Below are positions 11,181 through 20,708 of a DNA stretch of 64,000 nucleotides, piece after piece. The first letter of the stretch is position 1. Each line of letters starts with the position of its first letter. The stretch is from the NCBI RefSeq assembly GCF_964204865.1, contig NC_135251.1, forward strand, positions 9,610,001-9,674,000, read 5' to 3'. The translations under genes were made by a program, and so were the position numbers. This stretch comes from Styela clava. Taxonomy: Eukaryota; Chordata; Ascidiacea; Stolidobranchia; Styelidae. The notes under the pieces were generated by a model. It was not told where the DNA came from. It saw only the letters and a program-made list of their open reading frames with translations, and did not search any database.

Positions 11181-11540
11181 CCTATCACCCTTATGAACCG
11201 TGACCTGACAACGCACTTAGAGTACCGGTACCATGAGATTAACTTACACGGTTACAACTAGGCTATCTCTACTTTCGCCATTCTACTATGAAAGCATAAA
11301 AAGTTCAATGTCACTGTCCCATCCACGGCAAAAACCTCGTAACAGGCTATCGATTACGAGTACCGCCAAAATGAATGGCGACCTCATGTGCTATATTCGA
11401 ATCGCGCGCGCATTTCTTCGCATAATGGCGTGTTTCGTTGAAGGCCAATCATGGCCTTACCATGGTAAATGGTTGTAAAACTGCGTACAACGGTTGCCGG
11501 CGGATTATAACGTTGGCCCAACGTAGTTGTGCTATCTGGG

Positions 11541-12697
11541 TTGAAACCACCACCAAAGCGGAAGATGTGTTCGAAGCTGTTGCTGCGTATTTTGACAGCA
11601 ACGCCATCACATGGGAGAACCTTGTGGGAATATGCACTAATGTGGCCCCTGCAATGCTCGGGTCACGAAGTGGATTTGTTAGCAGGATGAAGCAGAGAAG
11701 CCCCAACGCAATCGGAACTCACTGTGTAATTCACAGGGAAACTCTGGCATCCAGGACCATGCCTCCTACATTGGATGACAAGCTTGCTGTTGTCATACGA
11801 ATTGTTAACTTCGTCAAACCAACACCAGTCAAATCGAGGTTGTTTGCCAGGTTGTGCAAGAATATGGATTCTGATCATGAGGCTCTTCTGTTTCACACGC
11901 CGGTTCGATGGCTGTCAAAAGGCAATATGTTATCTCGCGTTTATGAGATGAGGGAGGAAGTGAAGCTATTCCTCGAAGCGCAGGGAAAACAGGACCTCCT
12001 GCTGTCATTCGCGTCAGACAGTTTTCAACTTTGGTTGGCATACCTTGTTTACAGTTTTGAAGCCCTGAATCTTCTCTATAGATAATTACAATGCAATAAT
12101 ACCAGCCGAATAGATCACTACGATGCCATACATACGTTCATAGCGAAACTTGGGCTATGGCTTCGTCGAGTTGAAATGGGAAACGCGGCATCATTTCCTA
12201 CCCTCGACGCTGCCCTCGATAAAAACAAGGCAGATCTGGAGGGCAAAAAGACTGAAGTGGAAGCCCATCTCCAGCTATTGAAGCAGGAATTCGAGCGGTA
12301 TTTTCCAGACCTGGCTAACACTGAACTACCAGATTGGAAAATGACCAGGGATCATTTTCGTCTCGATGAAGCCATTGTGCCTGACGCTTTGCAGGATGAA
12401 TTCTTGTAGATGAAGTGCAACTCCATTGCAAAAGATGACTTCGAATCAATGCCTCTTAACGATTTTTGGGTGAAATACATGGGCGTGTATAAAAATGTTG
12501 GTAAAGTGGCTTTGCGTACTCTAACACCATTTTCTGCCACTTATCTATGTGAAAGTGGCTTCTCTGCACTTGTGAGTATCAAAACAAATGCTCGTAACAA
12601 ACTCGACTGTGAAGCCGACCTTCGATGTGCATTGTCCACTACGAAACCCAGAATCAAACTCCTGGTTTTCAAAAAACAGCTACATCCTTCCCATTAA
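11541..12697 (+). pseudogene. hAT transposase, C-terminal half (broken)
   Basis: One reading frame from 11541 to the TAA at 12695 with two in-frame stops, TAA at 12083-12085 and TAG at 12407-12409, and no frameshift. CTNVAPAMLGSRSG corresponds to the CTDGAPAM block of ZBED5-like enzymes, with the expected acidic D replaced by N. THCVIHRETLAS and VRWLSKGNMLSRV follow. The end (DFESMPLNDFWVKYMGVYKN, then LCESGFSALVSIK..RNKL..EADLRCALS) is the hAT C-terminal dimerisation region. Enzymatically dead. Confidence 0.92.
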
Positions 12698-12855
12698 TCA
12701 CAACTAGGAAATAAACGTTCATTTAACATTTTTTGACTAGATCACAACTAGAAATTAAACGTTCATTTAACATTTATTGACTTTTTTCGGAGGGGGGGCG
12801 TGAGTTTTTATTAAACTTCCAAGGGGGGCGCAGCCAAAAAAGTTTAAGACCCCTG

Positions 12856-12863
12856 CTTTAGAT
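12856..12863. repeat. Right target-site duplication of the hAT element
   Basis: CTTTAGAT directly after ...GACCCCTG; the U3 unit then continues normally as GGTTGTGATCAGAGCTGTTG. Confidence 0.9.
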
Positions 12864-13041
12864 GGTTGTGATCAGAGCTGTTGCATCCGGCTTTAAAGTC
12901 GACTTTTGTAAAAACAGGAAATCTAGCTCCTACCCCAGACTCAAATTCACAACGTTTCCACACCGACTCCAGTTCTGCCGCCCGTCCCATTTATACAAAT
13001 AAAATAACTTTGTCTGATGCCAGGATTGCCTATAAAAATAC

Positions 13042-13063
13042 CCATAAATGGTAGCACGAAAAC
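13042..13063 (+). promoter_or_regulatory. PSE-like element of U3 (representative)
   Basis: CCATAAATGGTAGCACGAAA at -56 to about -35 of the U3 start. The same block stands at this distance before nearly every U3 copy, and relatives of it (CCATAAATAGGAGCATGAC, CCATAAATACAAACATCAC) precede type B modules. Position and lack of a TATA box at -25 fit a Pol II snRNA-type proximal sequence element. Copies at 23275, 26695 and 28029 have one base fewer between PSE and start. The element was found by comparing copies; species-specific consensus unknown. Confidence 0.65.
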
Positions 13064-13097
13064 AAAATTCACAAAGCGTGTTTTGTAGCTTCACTGC

Positions 13098-13307
13098 AAG
13101 ATCATACTTTTAGGGGTCATTTCTATAGTGTGTATCTAGGCCGTAACGTCAATAACTTGACAGTTTCCCAACGGCGATGAATCTACGAGGCCTTCGTCCC
13201 TGAGCGTGAAGTCGTCTTTGTTGTGGGTTTTGTATCCACGCAAAGGCAATGGTGAGCGTTCCGCATGTGGTCTCACTGCGGAAGGGAAGAAGGTGGTCTG
13301 AGCGGTT
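13098..13307 (+). ncRNA. U3: U3 small nucleolar RNA gene (box C/D), reference description
   Basis: U3 base-pairs with the pre-rRNA 5' ETS and 18S region in the nucleolar SSU processome and directs early 18S cleavages. The 210-nt copy starts AAGATCATACTTTTAGG, close to vertebrate U3 (AAGACTATACTTTCAGG, recalled). In typical copies box A is about nt 16-38 (ATCATTTCTATAGTGTGT), C' nt 78-86 (GCGATGATG), box B nt 103-114 (CTGAGCGTGAAG), box C nt 153-164 (TGATGAGCGTTC) and box D nt 201-204 (CTGA). TTCCGC and GCGGAA form the stem between C and D, and GTGG/CCAC forms the stem between B and C. In this copy C' is altered (GCGATGAATC), box C reads TGGTGAGCGTTC and box A has GGGGTCATTT. Whether this copy is expressed is unknown. 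Confidence 0.92.
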
Positions 13308-13361
13308 CATCAAGTATATATCTCTTCTCCATTTGGGGAAATCCTCCTTAGTTGTGAAATT

Positions 13362-13376
13362 GTAGTAAACGAGACA
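13362..13376 (+). promoter_or_regulatory. Candidate snRNA 3' box (representative)
   Basis: GTAGTAAACGAGACA resembles the Integrator-dependent 3' box (GTTTN0-3AAARNNAGA) and is conserved after nearly every U3 copy; module B has the related TTAAAAGAGATG at the homologous position. It lies about 55 bases after the expected RNA 3' end, further than the usual 9-19, so the call is tentative. Confidence 0.3.
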
Positions 13377-13856
13377 GGACGGGCAGTGTAGTCTTACCTC
13401 GTCAGAGGTAAGGGTTCGGGTTGTGCGCCATCTTGGTGCACATACTTCGGGAGCGCCGTTTCCGCTTGTTATATTATACGCGAGAACTCGGATAAAATTT
13501 AAAACACGCATGAAAATTGAAGAACTCTTCGATTCCAGTATGTATATCAATAGATAGGCAGGTATGTATCTTGGTTGTTGCTTTAGAGACTTGAACTTGC
13601 AACTGCGATAAACACTTTAGATGGTTGTGATCAGAACTGTTGCATCCGGCTTTAAAATCGACGTTTGTGAAAACAAGAAATCTAGCTCCTACCCCAGACT
13701 CAAATTCACAACGTTTCCACGCCGACTCCCGTTCTGTCTTCCGTCCCATTTATACAAATAAAATAACTTTGTCTGATGCCAAGATTGCCTATAAAAATAC
13801 CCATAAATGGTAGCACGAAAACAAAATTCACAAAGCGTGTTTTGTAGCTTCACTGC

Positions 13857-14066
13857 AAGATCATACTTTTAGGGATCATTTCTATAGTGTGTATCTAGTC
13901 CGTAACGTCAACAACTTTACAGTTTCGCAACCGCGATGATTCTGCGAGGCCTTCGTCCCTCAGCGTGAATCCGTCTTTGCTGTGGGTTTTGTATCCACGC
14001 AAAGGCAATGATGAGCGTTCCGCGTGTGGTCTCACTGCGGAAGGGAAGAAGGTGGTCTGAGCGGTT
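13857..14066 (+). ncRNA. U3: U3 snoRNA copy, box B changed
   Basis: Boxes A, C' (GCGATGATTC), C (TGATGAGCGTTCC) and D (CTGA) are present, but box B reads CTCAGCGTGAAT. Separated from the preceding copy by a short unit (759 bp). Confidence 0.88.
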
Positions 14067-14445
14067 CATCAAGTATATCTCTCTTCTCCGTTTGGGGAAA
14101 TCCTCCTTAGTTGTGAAATTGTAGTAAACGAAACAGGACGGGCAGTGTAGTCTTATCTCGTCAGAATGAACGCTGTCTATTATTGTTATGCAACTTGTAC
14201 AAAATTAAAAAAAAAAACACATAGAGTTTGTTCAATTTTGCTTTCGAGATCATACATTCAGGTATAAATTTTGAAGTTTGTACCTAAGACAGTGCTTTAA
14301 CTACTTGTGGCATTGCAACATCTTCGACTTTTGCTATGGCGCACATGCGAATATGTAAATTTAAACCTCTAGAATTTATTGCACTTATAAAGATTTACAA
14401 AATACGATTAGTATATTTTTAAATCAGGAGTTTATGTTGAAATGA

Positions 14446-14467
14446 CCATAAATACAAACATCACAAC
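14446..14467 (+). promoter_or_regulatory. PSE-like element of module B (representative)
   Basis: CCATAAATACAAACATCACA, again exactly 56 bases before the module start at 14502. A T-run followed by A-run (GGTTTTTTAAAAC) sits at about -20 to -10, too close to the start for a normal U6-type TATA box. Confidence 0.55.
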
Positions 14468-14501
14468 AACAATCACAATAGGTTTTTTAAAACACCGCCG
14501 C

Positions 14502-14576
14502 AAGATTGTACATCAAGTGATCTTGGTCGTTGAGTCAGTAACCTGACTGTTACTCAACCGCGGTCATGTCGGTGGG
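14502..14576 (+). ncRNA. Short U3-like RNA module (type B), reference description
   Basis: Homologous to U3 at both ends. It has a PSE-like motif at -56; its first 20 bases (AAGATTGTACATCAAGTGAT) align with the U3 5' end; the middle CAACCGCGATCATG aligns with the U3 hinge/C' stretch GCAACCGCGATGATG. It then jumps from C' to sequence matching the U3 3' flank, skipping boxes B and C; CATGTCGGTGGG may be a remnant around box D. Box A is not recognisable. A hairpin is possible: GTTGA..GTAAC / GTTAC TCAAC with a 4-base bulge and 6-base loop. End (about +75) is inferred from alignment to U3. Could be a deletion pseudogene or a distinct small RNA. Confidence 0.6.
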
Positions 14577-14606
14577 TTTATTCGCAGTATATTCTCAATA
14601 CAAGAG

Positions 14607-15027
14607 AGCTACGCACAAATATATGGACACGTTAGACCAGAGCCAATCAGTCTTTACCGGTACCTTTGACGCTACCGGTACCCTCAAAAAAGTTCTGAAT
14701 TTCCAGTAGCAAGAATTTTGCAGAATCAAAACGTACAGCCAGTCATGACACTGACTAAAATCCGTGTTCCCATGGATAAAAAATAATACAGCAAAATTTT
14801 AGACGAAATATCAAATTTCATAGAATTCACGCAAAATTTTGAAATAAATAAAAGTAATATCCTTCTAGCGAAGAAATTAATCTTTAACCACTGAAAATTT
14901 CAAAGCAATTGGTCCAGTATTCGAAGAGAAAAGCGATTTTTTAAAAACGTGTCAAAGAACAAGAACAAGAACAACAACAACAACAACATAATATTGAAAC
15001 GATCGTTATGGCCACTGAACGTGTCCA
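14607..15027. mobile_element. 421-bp insertion in a long unit, 7-bp target duplication
   Basis: The unit sequence ...CAATACAAGAG is interrupted and resumes at ACAAGAGGAAGC, so ACAAGAG is duplicated (14600-14606 and 15028-15034). TGGACACGTT at 14624 and its complement AACGTGTCCA at the right end form a short inverted repeat, although the left copy is 17 bases inside. Contains TACCGGTACC motifs shared with 10822-11180. It explains the 1768-bp spacing between the U3 copies at 13857 and 15625. Family unknown; non-coding. Confidence 0.7.
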
Positions 15028-15624
15028 ACAAGAGGAAGCTTCACTTACGCGTGAAATTAAAAGAGATGAAGCCGGAGGATGTAAACTCATTTGCTGGATA
15101 TGAACGCTGTTTCCCCGGAACTCCAGAAGTCTGTGCACTAAGATGGCGCACAGATTGAACATAGTAAGTGAACCAGGTAAGGGTTTGGGTTGTGCGCCAT
15201 CTTGGTGCACATACTTCGGGAGCGCCATTTCCGCTTGTTATATGATAAGCGAGAACTCGGATAAAATCTAAAACACACATGAAAATTGACGAACTCTTCG
15301 ATTCCAGTATGTATATTCATAGATAGGCAGGTATGTATCTTGGTTGTTGCTTTAGAGACTTGAACTTGCAACTGCGATAAACACTTTAGATAGTTGTGAT
15401 CAGAGCTGTTGCATCCGGCTTTAAAATCGACGTTTGTGAAAACAAGAAATCTAGCTCCTACCCCAGACTCAAATTCACAACGTTTCCACGAAGACTCCCG
15501 TTCTGTCTTCCGTCCCATTTATACAAATAAAATAACTTTGTCTGATGCCAAGATTGCCTATAAAAATACCCATAAATGGTAGCACGAAAACAAAATTCAC
15601 AAAGCGTGTTTTGTAGCTTCACTG

Positions 15625-15834
15625 CAAGATCATACTTTTAGGGATCATTTCTATAGTGTGTATCTTGTCCGTAACGTCAACAACTTTACAGTTTTGCAAC
15701 CGCGATGATTCTGCGAGGCCTTCGTCCCTGAGCGTGAAGTCGTCTTTGTTGTGGGTTTTGTATCCACGCAAAGGCAATGATGAGCGTTCCGCATGTGGTC
15801 TCACTGCGCAAGGGAAGAAGGTGGTCTCAGCGGT
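15625..15834 (+). ncRNA. U3 snoRNA copy with box D changed to CTCA
   Basis: All other boxes are recognisable, but box D reads GTCTCAGCGG instead of GTCTGAGCGG, and the C-D stem has GCGCAA for GCGGAA. Loss of the CUGA core should prevent the box C/D snoRNP from forming, so probably a pseudogene. Confidence 0.8.
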
Positions 15835-16384
15835 TCATCAAGTATATCTCTCTTCTCCATTTGGGGAAATCCTCCTTAGTTGTGAAATTGTAGTAAACGA
15901 GACAGGACGGGCAGTGTAGTCTTACCTCGTCAGAGGTAAGGGTTCGGTTTGTGCGCCATATTGGTGCACATACTTCGGGAGCGCCGTTTCCGCTTGTTAT
16001 ATGATAAGCGAGAACTCGGATAAAATCTAAAACACACATGAAAATTGACGAAACCTTCGATTACAGTATGTATATTAATAGATAGGCAGGTATGTATCTT
16101 GGTTGTTGCTTTAGAGACTTGAACTTGCAACTGCGATAAACACTTTAGATGGTTGTGATCAGAGCTGTTGCATCCGGCTTTAAAATCGACTTTTGTGAAG
16201 ACAGGAAATCTAGCTCCTACCCCAGACTCAAATTCACAACGTTTCCACACCGACTCCCGTTCTGTCTCCCGTCCCATTTATACAAATACAATAAATTTGT
16301 CTGATGCCAGGATTGCCTATAAAAATACCCATAAATGGTAGCACGAAAACAAAATTCACAAAGCGTGTTTTGTAGCTTCTCTGC

Positions 16385-16513
16385 AAGATCATACATTTAG
16401 GTATCATTTCTATAGTGTGTAACTAGGCCGTAACGTCAATACCTTGACAGTTTCGCAACCGCGATGATGCTACGAGCCCTTCGTCCCTGAACGTGAAGTC
16501 GTCTTTGTTGTTG
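16385..16513 (+). pseudogene. U3 copy lacking boxes C and D
   Basis: The 5' end, box A (AGGTATCATTTCTATAG), C' and box B (CTGAACGTGAAG, changed) are present. After GTCGTCTTTGTTG the sequence jumps to TTGTTCATCAAGTAT, the normal 3' flank; about 80 bases with boxes C and D are gone. Confidence 0.85.
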
Positions 16514-17064
16514 TTCATCAAGTATATCTCTCTTCTCCATTTGGGGAAATCCTCCTTAGTTGTGAAATTGTAGTAAACGAGACAGGACGGGCAGTGTAGT
16601 CTTACCTCGTCAGAGGTAAGGGTTCGGGTTGTGCGCCATTTTGGTGCACATACTTCGGGAGCGCCGTTTCCGCTTGTTATATGATAAGCGAGAACTCGGA
16701 TAAAATCTAAAACACACATGAAAATTGACGAACCCTTCGATTCCAGTATGTATATTAATAGATAGGCAGGTATGTATCTTGGTTGTTGCTTTAGAGATTT
16801 GAACTCGCAACTGCGATAAACACTTTAGATGGTTGTGATCAGAGCTGTTGCATCCGGCTTTAAAATCGACTTTTGGGGAAACAGGAAATCTAGCTCCTAC
16901 CCCAGACTCAAATTCACAACGTTTCCACACCGACTCCCGTTCTGTCTCCCGTCCCATTTATACGAATGAAATAACTTTGTCTGATGCCAGGATTGCCTAT
17001 AAAAATACCCATAAATGGTAGCACGAAAACAAAATTCACAAAGCGTGTTTTGTAGCTTCACTGC

Positions 17065-17274
17065 AAGATCATACTTTTAGGGATCATTTCTATAGTGTGT
17101 ATCTAGGCCGTAACGCAAATAACTTGACAGTTTCGCAACCGCGATGATGCTACGAGGCCTTCGTCCCTGAGTGTGAAGCCGCCTTTGTTGTGGGTTTTGT
17201 ATCCACGCAAAGGCAATGATGAGCGTTCCGCATGTGGTCTCACTGCGGAAGGGAAGAAGGTGGTCTGAGCGGTT
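17065..17274 (+). ncRNA. U3: U3 snoRNA copy
   Basis: 210 nt. Boxes A, C', C and D are intact; box B is CTGAGTGTGAAG (one change). It begins the first 4.87-kb higher-order repeat. Confidence 0.9.
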
Positions 17275-17451
17275 CATCAAGTATATATCTCTTCTCCATT
17301 TGGGGAAATCCTCCTTAGTTGTAAAATTGTAGTAAACAAGACAGGACGGGCAGTGTAGTCTTACCTCGTCAGAATAAACGCTGTCTATTATTGTTATGCA
17401 ACTTGTACGAAATTGAAAAAAAAAACACAGAGTTTGTTCAATTTTGCTTTC

Positions 17452-17500
17452 GAGATCATACATTCAGGTATAAATTTTGAAGTTTGTACCTTGGACAGTG
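17452..17500 (+). pseudogene. Module C: decayed U3 5' domain (representative)
   Basis: GAGATCATACATTCAGGTAT followed by AAATTTTGAAGTTTGTACCT aligns with the U3 start AAGATCATACTTTTAGGGAT and with GTGTGTATCTAGG. The version at 1655-1700 is clearer, with CTACAGTTTGTACCTAGG CCGTT against U3 CTATAGTGTGTATCTAGG CCGTA. A weak PSE-like stretch lies upstream. Present once in each long unit and absent from short units. Confidence 0.55.
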
Positions 17501-17707
17501 CTTTAACTACTTGTGGCATTGCAACATCTTCGACTTTTGCTATGGCGCACATGCGAATATATAAATTTAAATCTCTAGAATTTAATGCACTTATAAAGAT
17601 TTTCAAAATACAATTAGGATATTTTTAAATCAAGATTTTATGTTGAAATGACCATAAATACAAACATCACAACAACAATTACAATAGGTTTTTTAAAACA
17701 ACGCCGC

Positions 17708-17782
17708 AAGATTGTACTTCAAGTGACTTTGGTCGTTGAGTCATTAACCTGACTGTTACACAACCGCGATCATGTCGGTGGA
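17708..17782 (+). ncRNA. Short U3-like module (type B)
   Basis: Starts AAGATTGTACTTCAAGTGAC; the outer stem is weakened (ACAAC for TCAAC) and the end reads GTCGGTGGATT. This is the common later variant, here called B2. Confidence 0.58.
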
Positions 17783-18076
17783 TTTATTCGCAGTATATTC
17801 TCAATACAAGAGGAAGCTTCACTTACGCGTGAAATTAAAAGAGATGCAGCCGGAGGATGTAAACTCATTTTCTGGGAATGAACGCTGTTTCCCCGGAACT
17901 CCAGAAGTCTGTGCACTAAGATGGCGCACAGCTTGACCATAGTAAGTGAACCAGGTAAGGGTTCGAGTTGTGCGCCATCTTGGTGCACATACTTTGGGAG
18001 CGCCGTTTCCGCTTGTTATATGATAAGCGAGACTCGGATAAAATCTGAAACACACATGAAAATTGACGAACTCTTC

Positions 18077-18165
18077 GATTCCAGTATGTATATTAATAGA
18101 TAGGCAGGTATGTATCTTGGTTGTTGCTTTAGAGACTTGAACTTGCAACTGCGATAAACACTTTA
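18077..18165 (+). pseudogene. Module D: decayed U3 5' half (representative)
   Basis: GTATGTATCTTGGTTGTTGC, ACTTGAACTTGCAACTGCGA and TAAAC follow the order of U3 GTGTGTATCTTGGCCGTAAC, ACTTGACAGTTTCGCAACCGCGATGA. The older version at 4480-4535 (ACTTGATTTTGCAACAACGA) supports the match. Present in both long and short units, about 325 bases before each U3 start. Confidence 0.5.
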
Positions 18166-18402
18166 GATGGTTGTGATCAGAGCTGTTGCATACGGCTTTA
18201 AAATCGACTTTTGTGAAAACAGGAAATCTAGCTCCTACCCCAGACTCAAATTCACAACGTTTCCACACCGACTCCCGTTCTGTCTCCCGTCCCATTTATA
18301 CAAATAAAATAACTTTGTCTGATGCCATGTTTGCCTATAAAAATACCCATAAATGGTAGCACAAAAACAAAATTCACAAAGCGTGTTTTGTAGCTTCACT
18401 GC

Positions 18403-18612
18403 AAGATCATACTTTTAGGGATCATTTCTATAGTGTGTATCTAAGCCGTAACGTAAATAACTTGACAGTTTCGCAACCGCGATGATGCTACGAGGCCTTT
18501 GTCCCTGAGCGTGAAGTCGTCTTTGTTGTGGGTTTTGTATCCACGCAAAGGCAATGATGAGCGTTCCGCATGTGGTCTCACTGCGGAAGGGAAGAAGGTG
18601 GTCTGAGCGGTT
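18403..18612 (+). ncRNA. U3: U3 snoRNA copy, all boxes intact
   Basis: Boxes A, C' (GCGATGATGC), B (CTGAGCGTGAAG), C (TGATGAGCGTTCC) and D (CTGA) and both stems are intact. A good candidate for an active gene. Confidence 0.92.
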
Positions 18613-19044
18613 CATCAAGTATATCTCTCTTCTCCATTTGGGGAAATCCTCCTTAGTTGTGAAATTGTAGTAAACGAGACAGGACGGGCAGTGTAGTCTT
18701 ACCTCGTCAGAAAAACGCTGTCTATTATTGTTATGCAACTTGTACGAAATTGAAAAAAAAAACACAGGGTTTGTTCAATTTTGCTTTCGAGATCATACAT
18801 TCAGGTATAAATTTTGAAGTTTGTACCTGGGACAGTGCTTTAACTACTTGTGGCATTGCACCATCTTCGACTTTTGCTATGGCGCACATGCAAATATATA
18901 AATTTAAACCTCTAGAATTTAATGCACTTATAAAGATTTTCAAAATACAATTAGGATATTTTTAAATCAAGATTTTATGTTGAAATGACCATAAATACAA
19001 ACATCACAACAACAATCACAATAGGATTTTTAAAACAACGCCGC

Positions 19045-19119
19045 AAGGTAGTACTTCAAGTGACTTTAGTCGTTGAGTCAGTAACCTGACTGTTACACAA
19101 CCGCGATCATGTCGGTGGA
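19045..19119 (+). ncRNA. Short U3-like module (type B2)
   Basis: Start changed to AAGGTAGTAC; otherwise as at 17708. Confidence 0.52.
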
Positions 19120-19739
19120 TTTATTCGCAGTATATTCTCAATACAAGAGGAAGCTTCACTTACGCGTGAAATTAAAAGAGATACAGCCGGAGGATGTAAA
19201 CTCATTTGCTGGGAATGAACGCTGTTTCCCCGGAACTCCAGAAGTCTGTGCACTAAGATGGCGCACAGCTTGAACATAGTAAGTGAACCAGGTAAGGGTT
19301 CGAGTTGTGCGCCATCCTGGTGTACATACTTCGGGAGCGCCGTTTCCGCTTGTTATATGATAAGCGAGACTCGGATAAAATCTGAAACACACATGAAAAT
19401 TGACGAACTCTTCGATTCCAGTATGTATATTAATAGATAGGCAGGTATGTATCTTGGTTGTTGCTTTAGAGACTTGAACTTGCAACTGCGATAAACACTT
19501 TAGAGGGTTGTGATCAGAGCTGTTGCATACGGCTTTAAAATCGACTTTTGTAAAAACAGGAAATCTAGCTCCTACCCCAGACTCAAATTCACAACGTTTC
19601 CACACCGACTCCCGTTCTGTCTCCCGTCCCATTTATACAAATAAAATAACTTTGTCTGATGCCAAGATTGCCTATAAAAATACCCATAAATGGTAGCACG
19701 AAAACAAAATTCACAAAGCGTGTTTTGTAGCTTCACTGC

Positions 19740-19949
19740 AAGATCATACTTTTAGGGATCATTTCTATAGTGTGTATATTGTCCGTAACGTCAACAACTC
19801 TACAGTTTTGCAACCGCGATGATTCTGCGAGGCCTTCGTCCCTGAGCGTGAAGTCGTCTTTGTTGTGGGTTTTGTATCCACGCAAAGGCAATGATGAGCG
19901 TTCCGCATGTGGTCTCACTGCGGAAGGGAAGAAGGTGGTCTCAGCGGTT
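19740..19949 (+). ncRNA. U3 copy with box D CTCA
   Basis: First of three consecutive short units with the same box D change; C' is GCGATGATTC and box A ends GTGTGTATATTG. Confidence 0.8.
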
Positions 19950-20498
19950 CATCAAGTATATCTCTCTTCTTCATTTGGGGAAATCCTCCTTAGTTGTGAA
20001 ATTGTAGTAAACGAGACAGGACGGGCAGTGTAGTCTTACCTCGTCAGAGGTAAGGGTTCGGGTTGTGCGCCATCTTGGTGCACATACTTCGGGAGCGCCG
20101 TTTCCGCTTGTTATATGATAAGCGAGAACTCGGATAAAATCTAAAACACACATGAAAATTGACGAACCCTTCGATTCCAGTATGTATATTAATAGATAGG
20201 CAGGTATGTATCTTGGTTGTTGCTTTAGAGACTTGAACTTGCAACTGCGATAAACACTTTAGAGGGTTGTGATCAGAGCTGTTGCATACGGCTTTAAAAT
20301 CGACTTTTGTAAAAACAGGAAATCTAGCTCCTACCCCAGACTCAAATTCACAACGTTTCCACACCGACTCCCGTTCTGTCTCCCGTCCCATTTATACAAA
20401 TAAAATAACTTTGTCTGATGCCAAGATTGCCTATAAAAATACCCATAAATGGTAGCACGAAAACAAAATTCACAAAGCGTGTTTTGTAGCTTCACTGC

Positions 20499-20708
20499 AA
20501 GATCATACTTTTAGGGATCATTTCTATAGTGTGTATCTTGTCCGTAACGTCAACAACTTTACAGTTTTGCAACCGCGATGATTCTGCGAGGCCTTCGTCC
20601 CTGAGCGTGAAGTCGTCTTTGTTGTGGGTTTTGTATCCACGCAAAGGCAATGATGAGCGTTCCGCATGTGGTCTCACTGCGGAAGGGAAGAAGGTGGTCT
20701 CAGCGGTT
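20499..20708 (+). ncRNA. U3 copy with box D CTCA
   Basis: Exactly 759 bases after the previous copy; GTCTCAGCGG at the D position, the remaining boxes intact. Confidence 0.8.

Larger units (their letters stand above)
6986..11540. mobile_element. Nested DNA transposon with 20-bp terminal inverted repeats
   Basis: Ends are CCCAGATAGCACAACTACGT (6986-7005) and its exact reverse complement (11521-11540). TT flanks both ends (6984-6985 and 11541-11542); removing the element and one TT restores the transposase frame as ...CKPLETTTKAEDV..., which fixes the boundaries. No complete transposase is visible, so it is probably non-autonomous or decayed. A minus-strand stretch at about 9000-9200 could be a coding remnant but shows no motif I know. 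Superfamily not assigned: a 2-bp TT duplication with CCCAGATAG ends matches none I can name with confidence. Confidence 0.85.
5929..12855 (+). mobile_element. hAT-superfamily DNA transposon (ZBED5-like), nested
   Basis: Starts CAGCGATTCTTAAACT; its end, read on the other strand, is CAGGGGTCTTAAACTT, so the terminal inverted repeats match at most of the first 15 positions. Both sides carry the 8-bp duplication CTTTAGAT, the hAT hallmark. Subterminal GGGGGGCGCGCGG and GGGGGGCGCAGCC also mirror each other. Without the nested element it would be about 2.37 kb, a normal size for an intronless hAT. The transposase has three in-frame stops and a frameshift, so the copy is dead. Confidence 0.93.

Noticed and set aside
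14481-14491. TTTTTTAAAA before module B as a TATA box of a Pol III (U6-type) promoter
   Set aside because: It lies only about 10-20 bases from the start, not at -25 to -30, and no T-run terminator follows the module at a suitable place.
17290-17345. Antisense similarity to U1 snRNA (GATTTCCCCAAATG) in the U3 3' flank
   Set aside because: Only about 14 bases match; there is no U1 5' end (ATACTTACCTG), Sm site or stem-loop I nearby. Best explained as chance.
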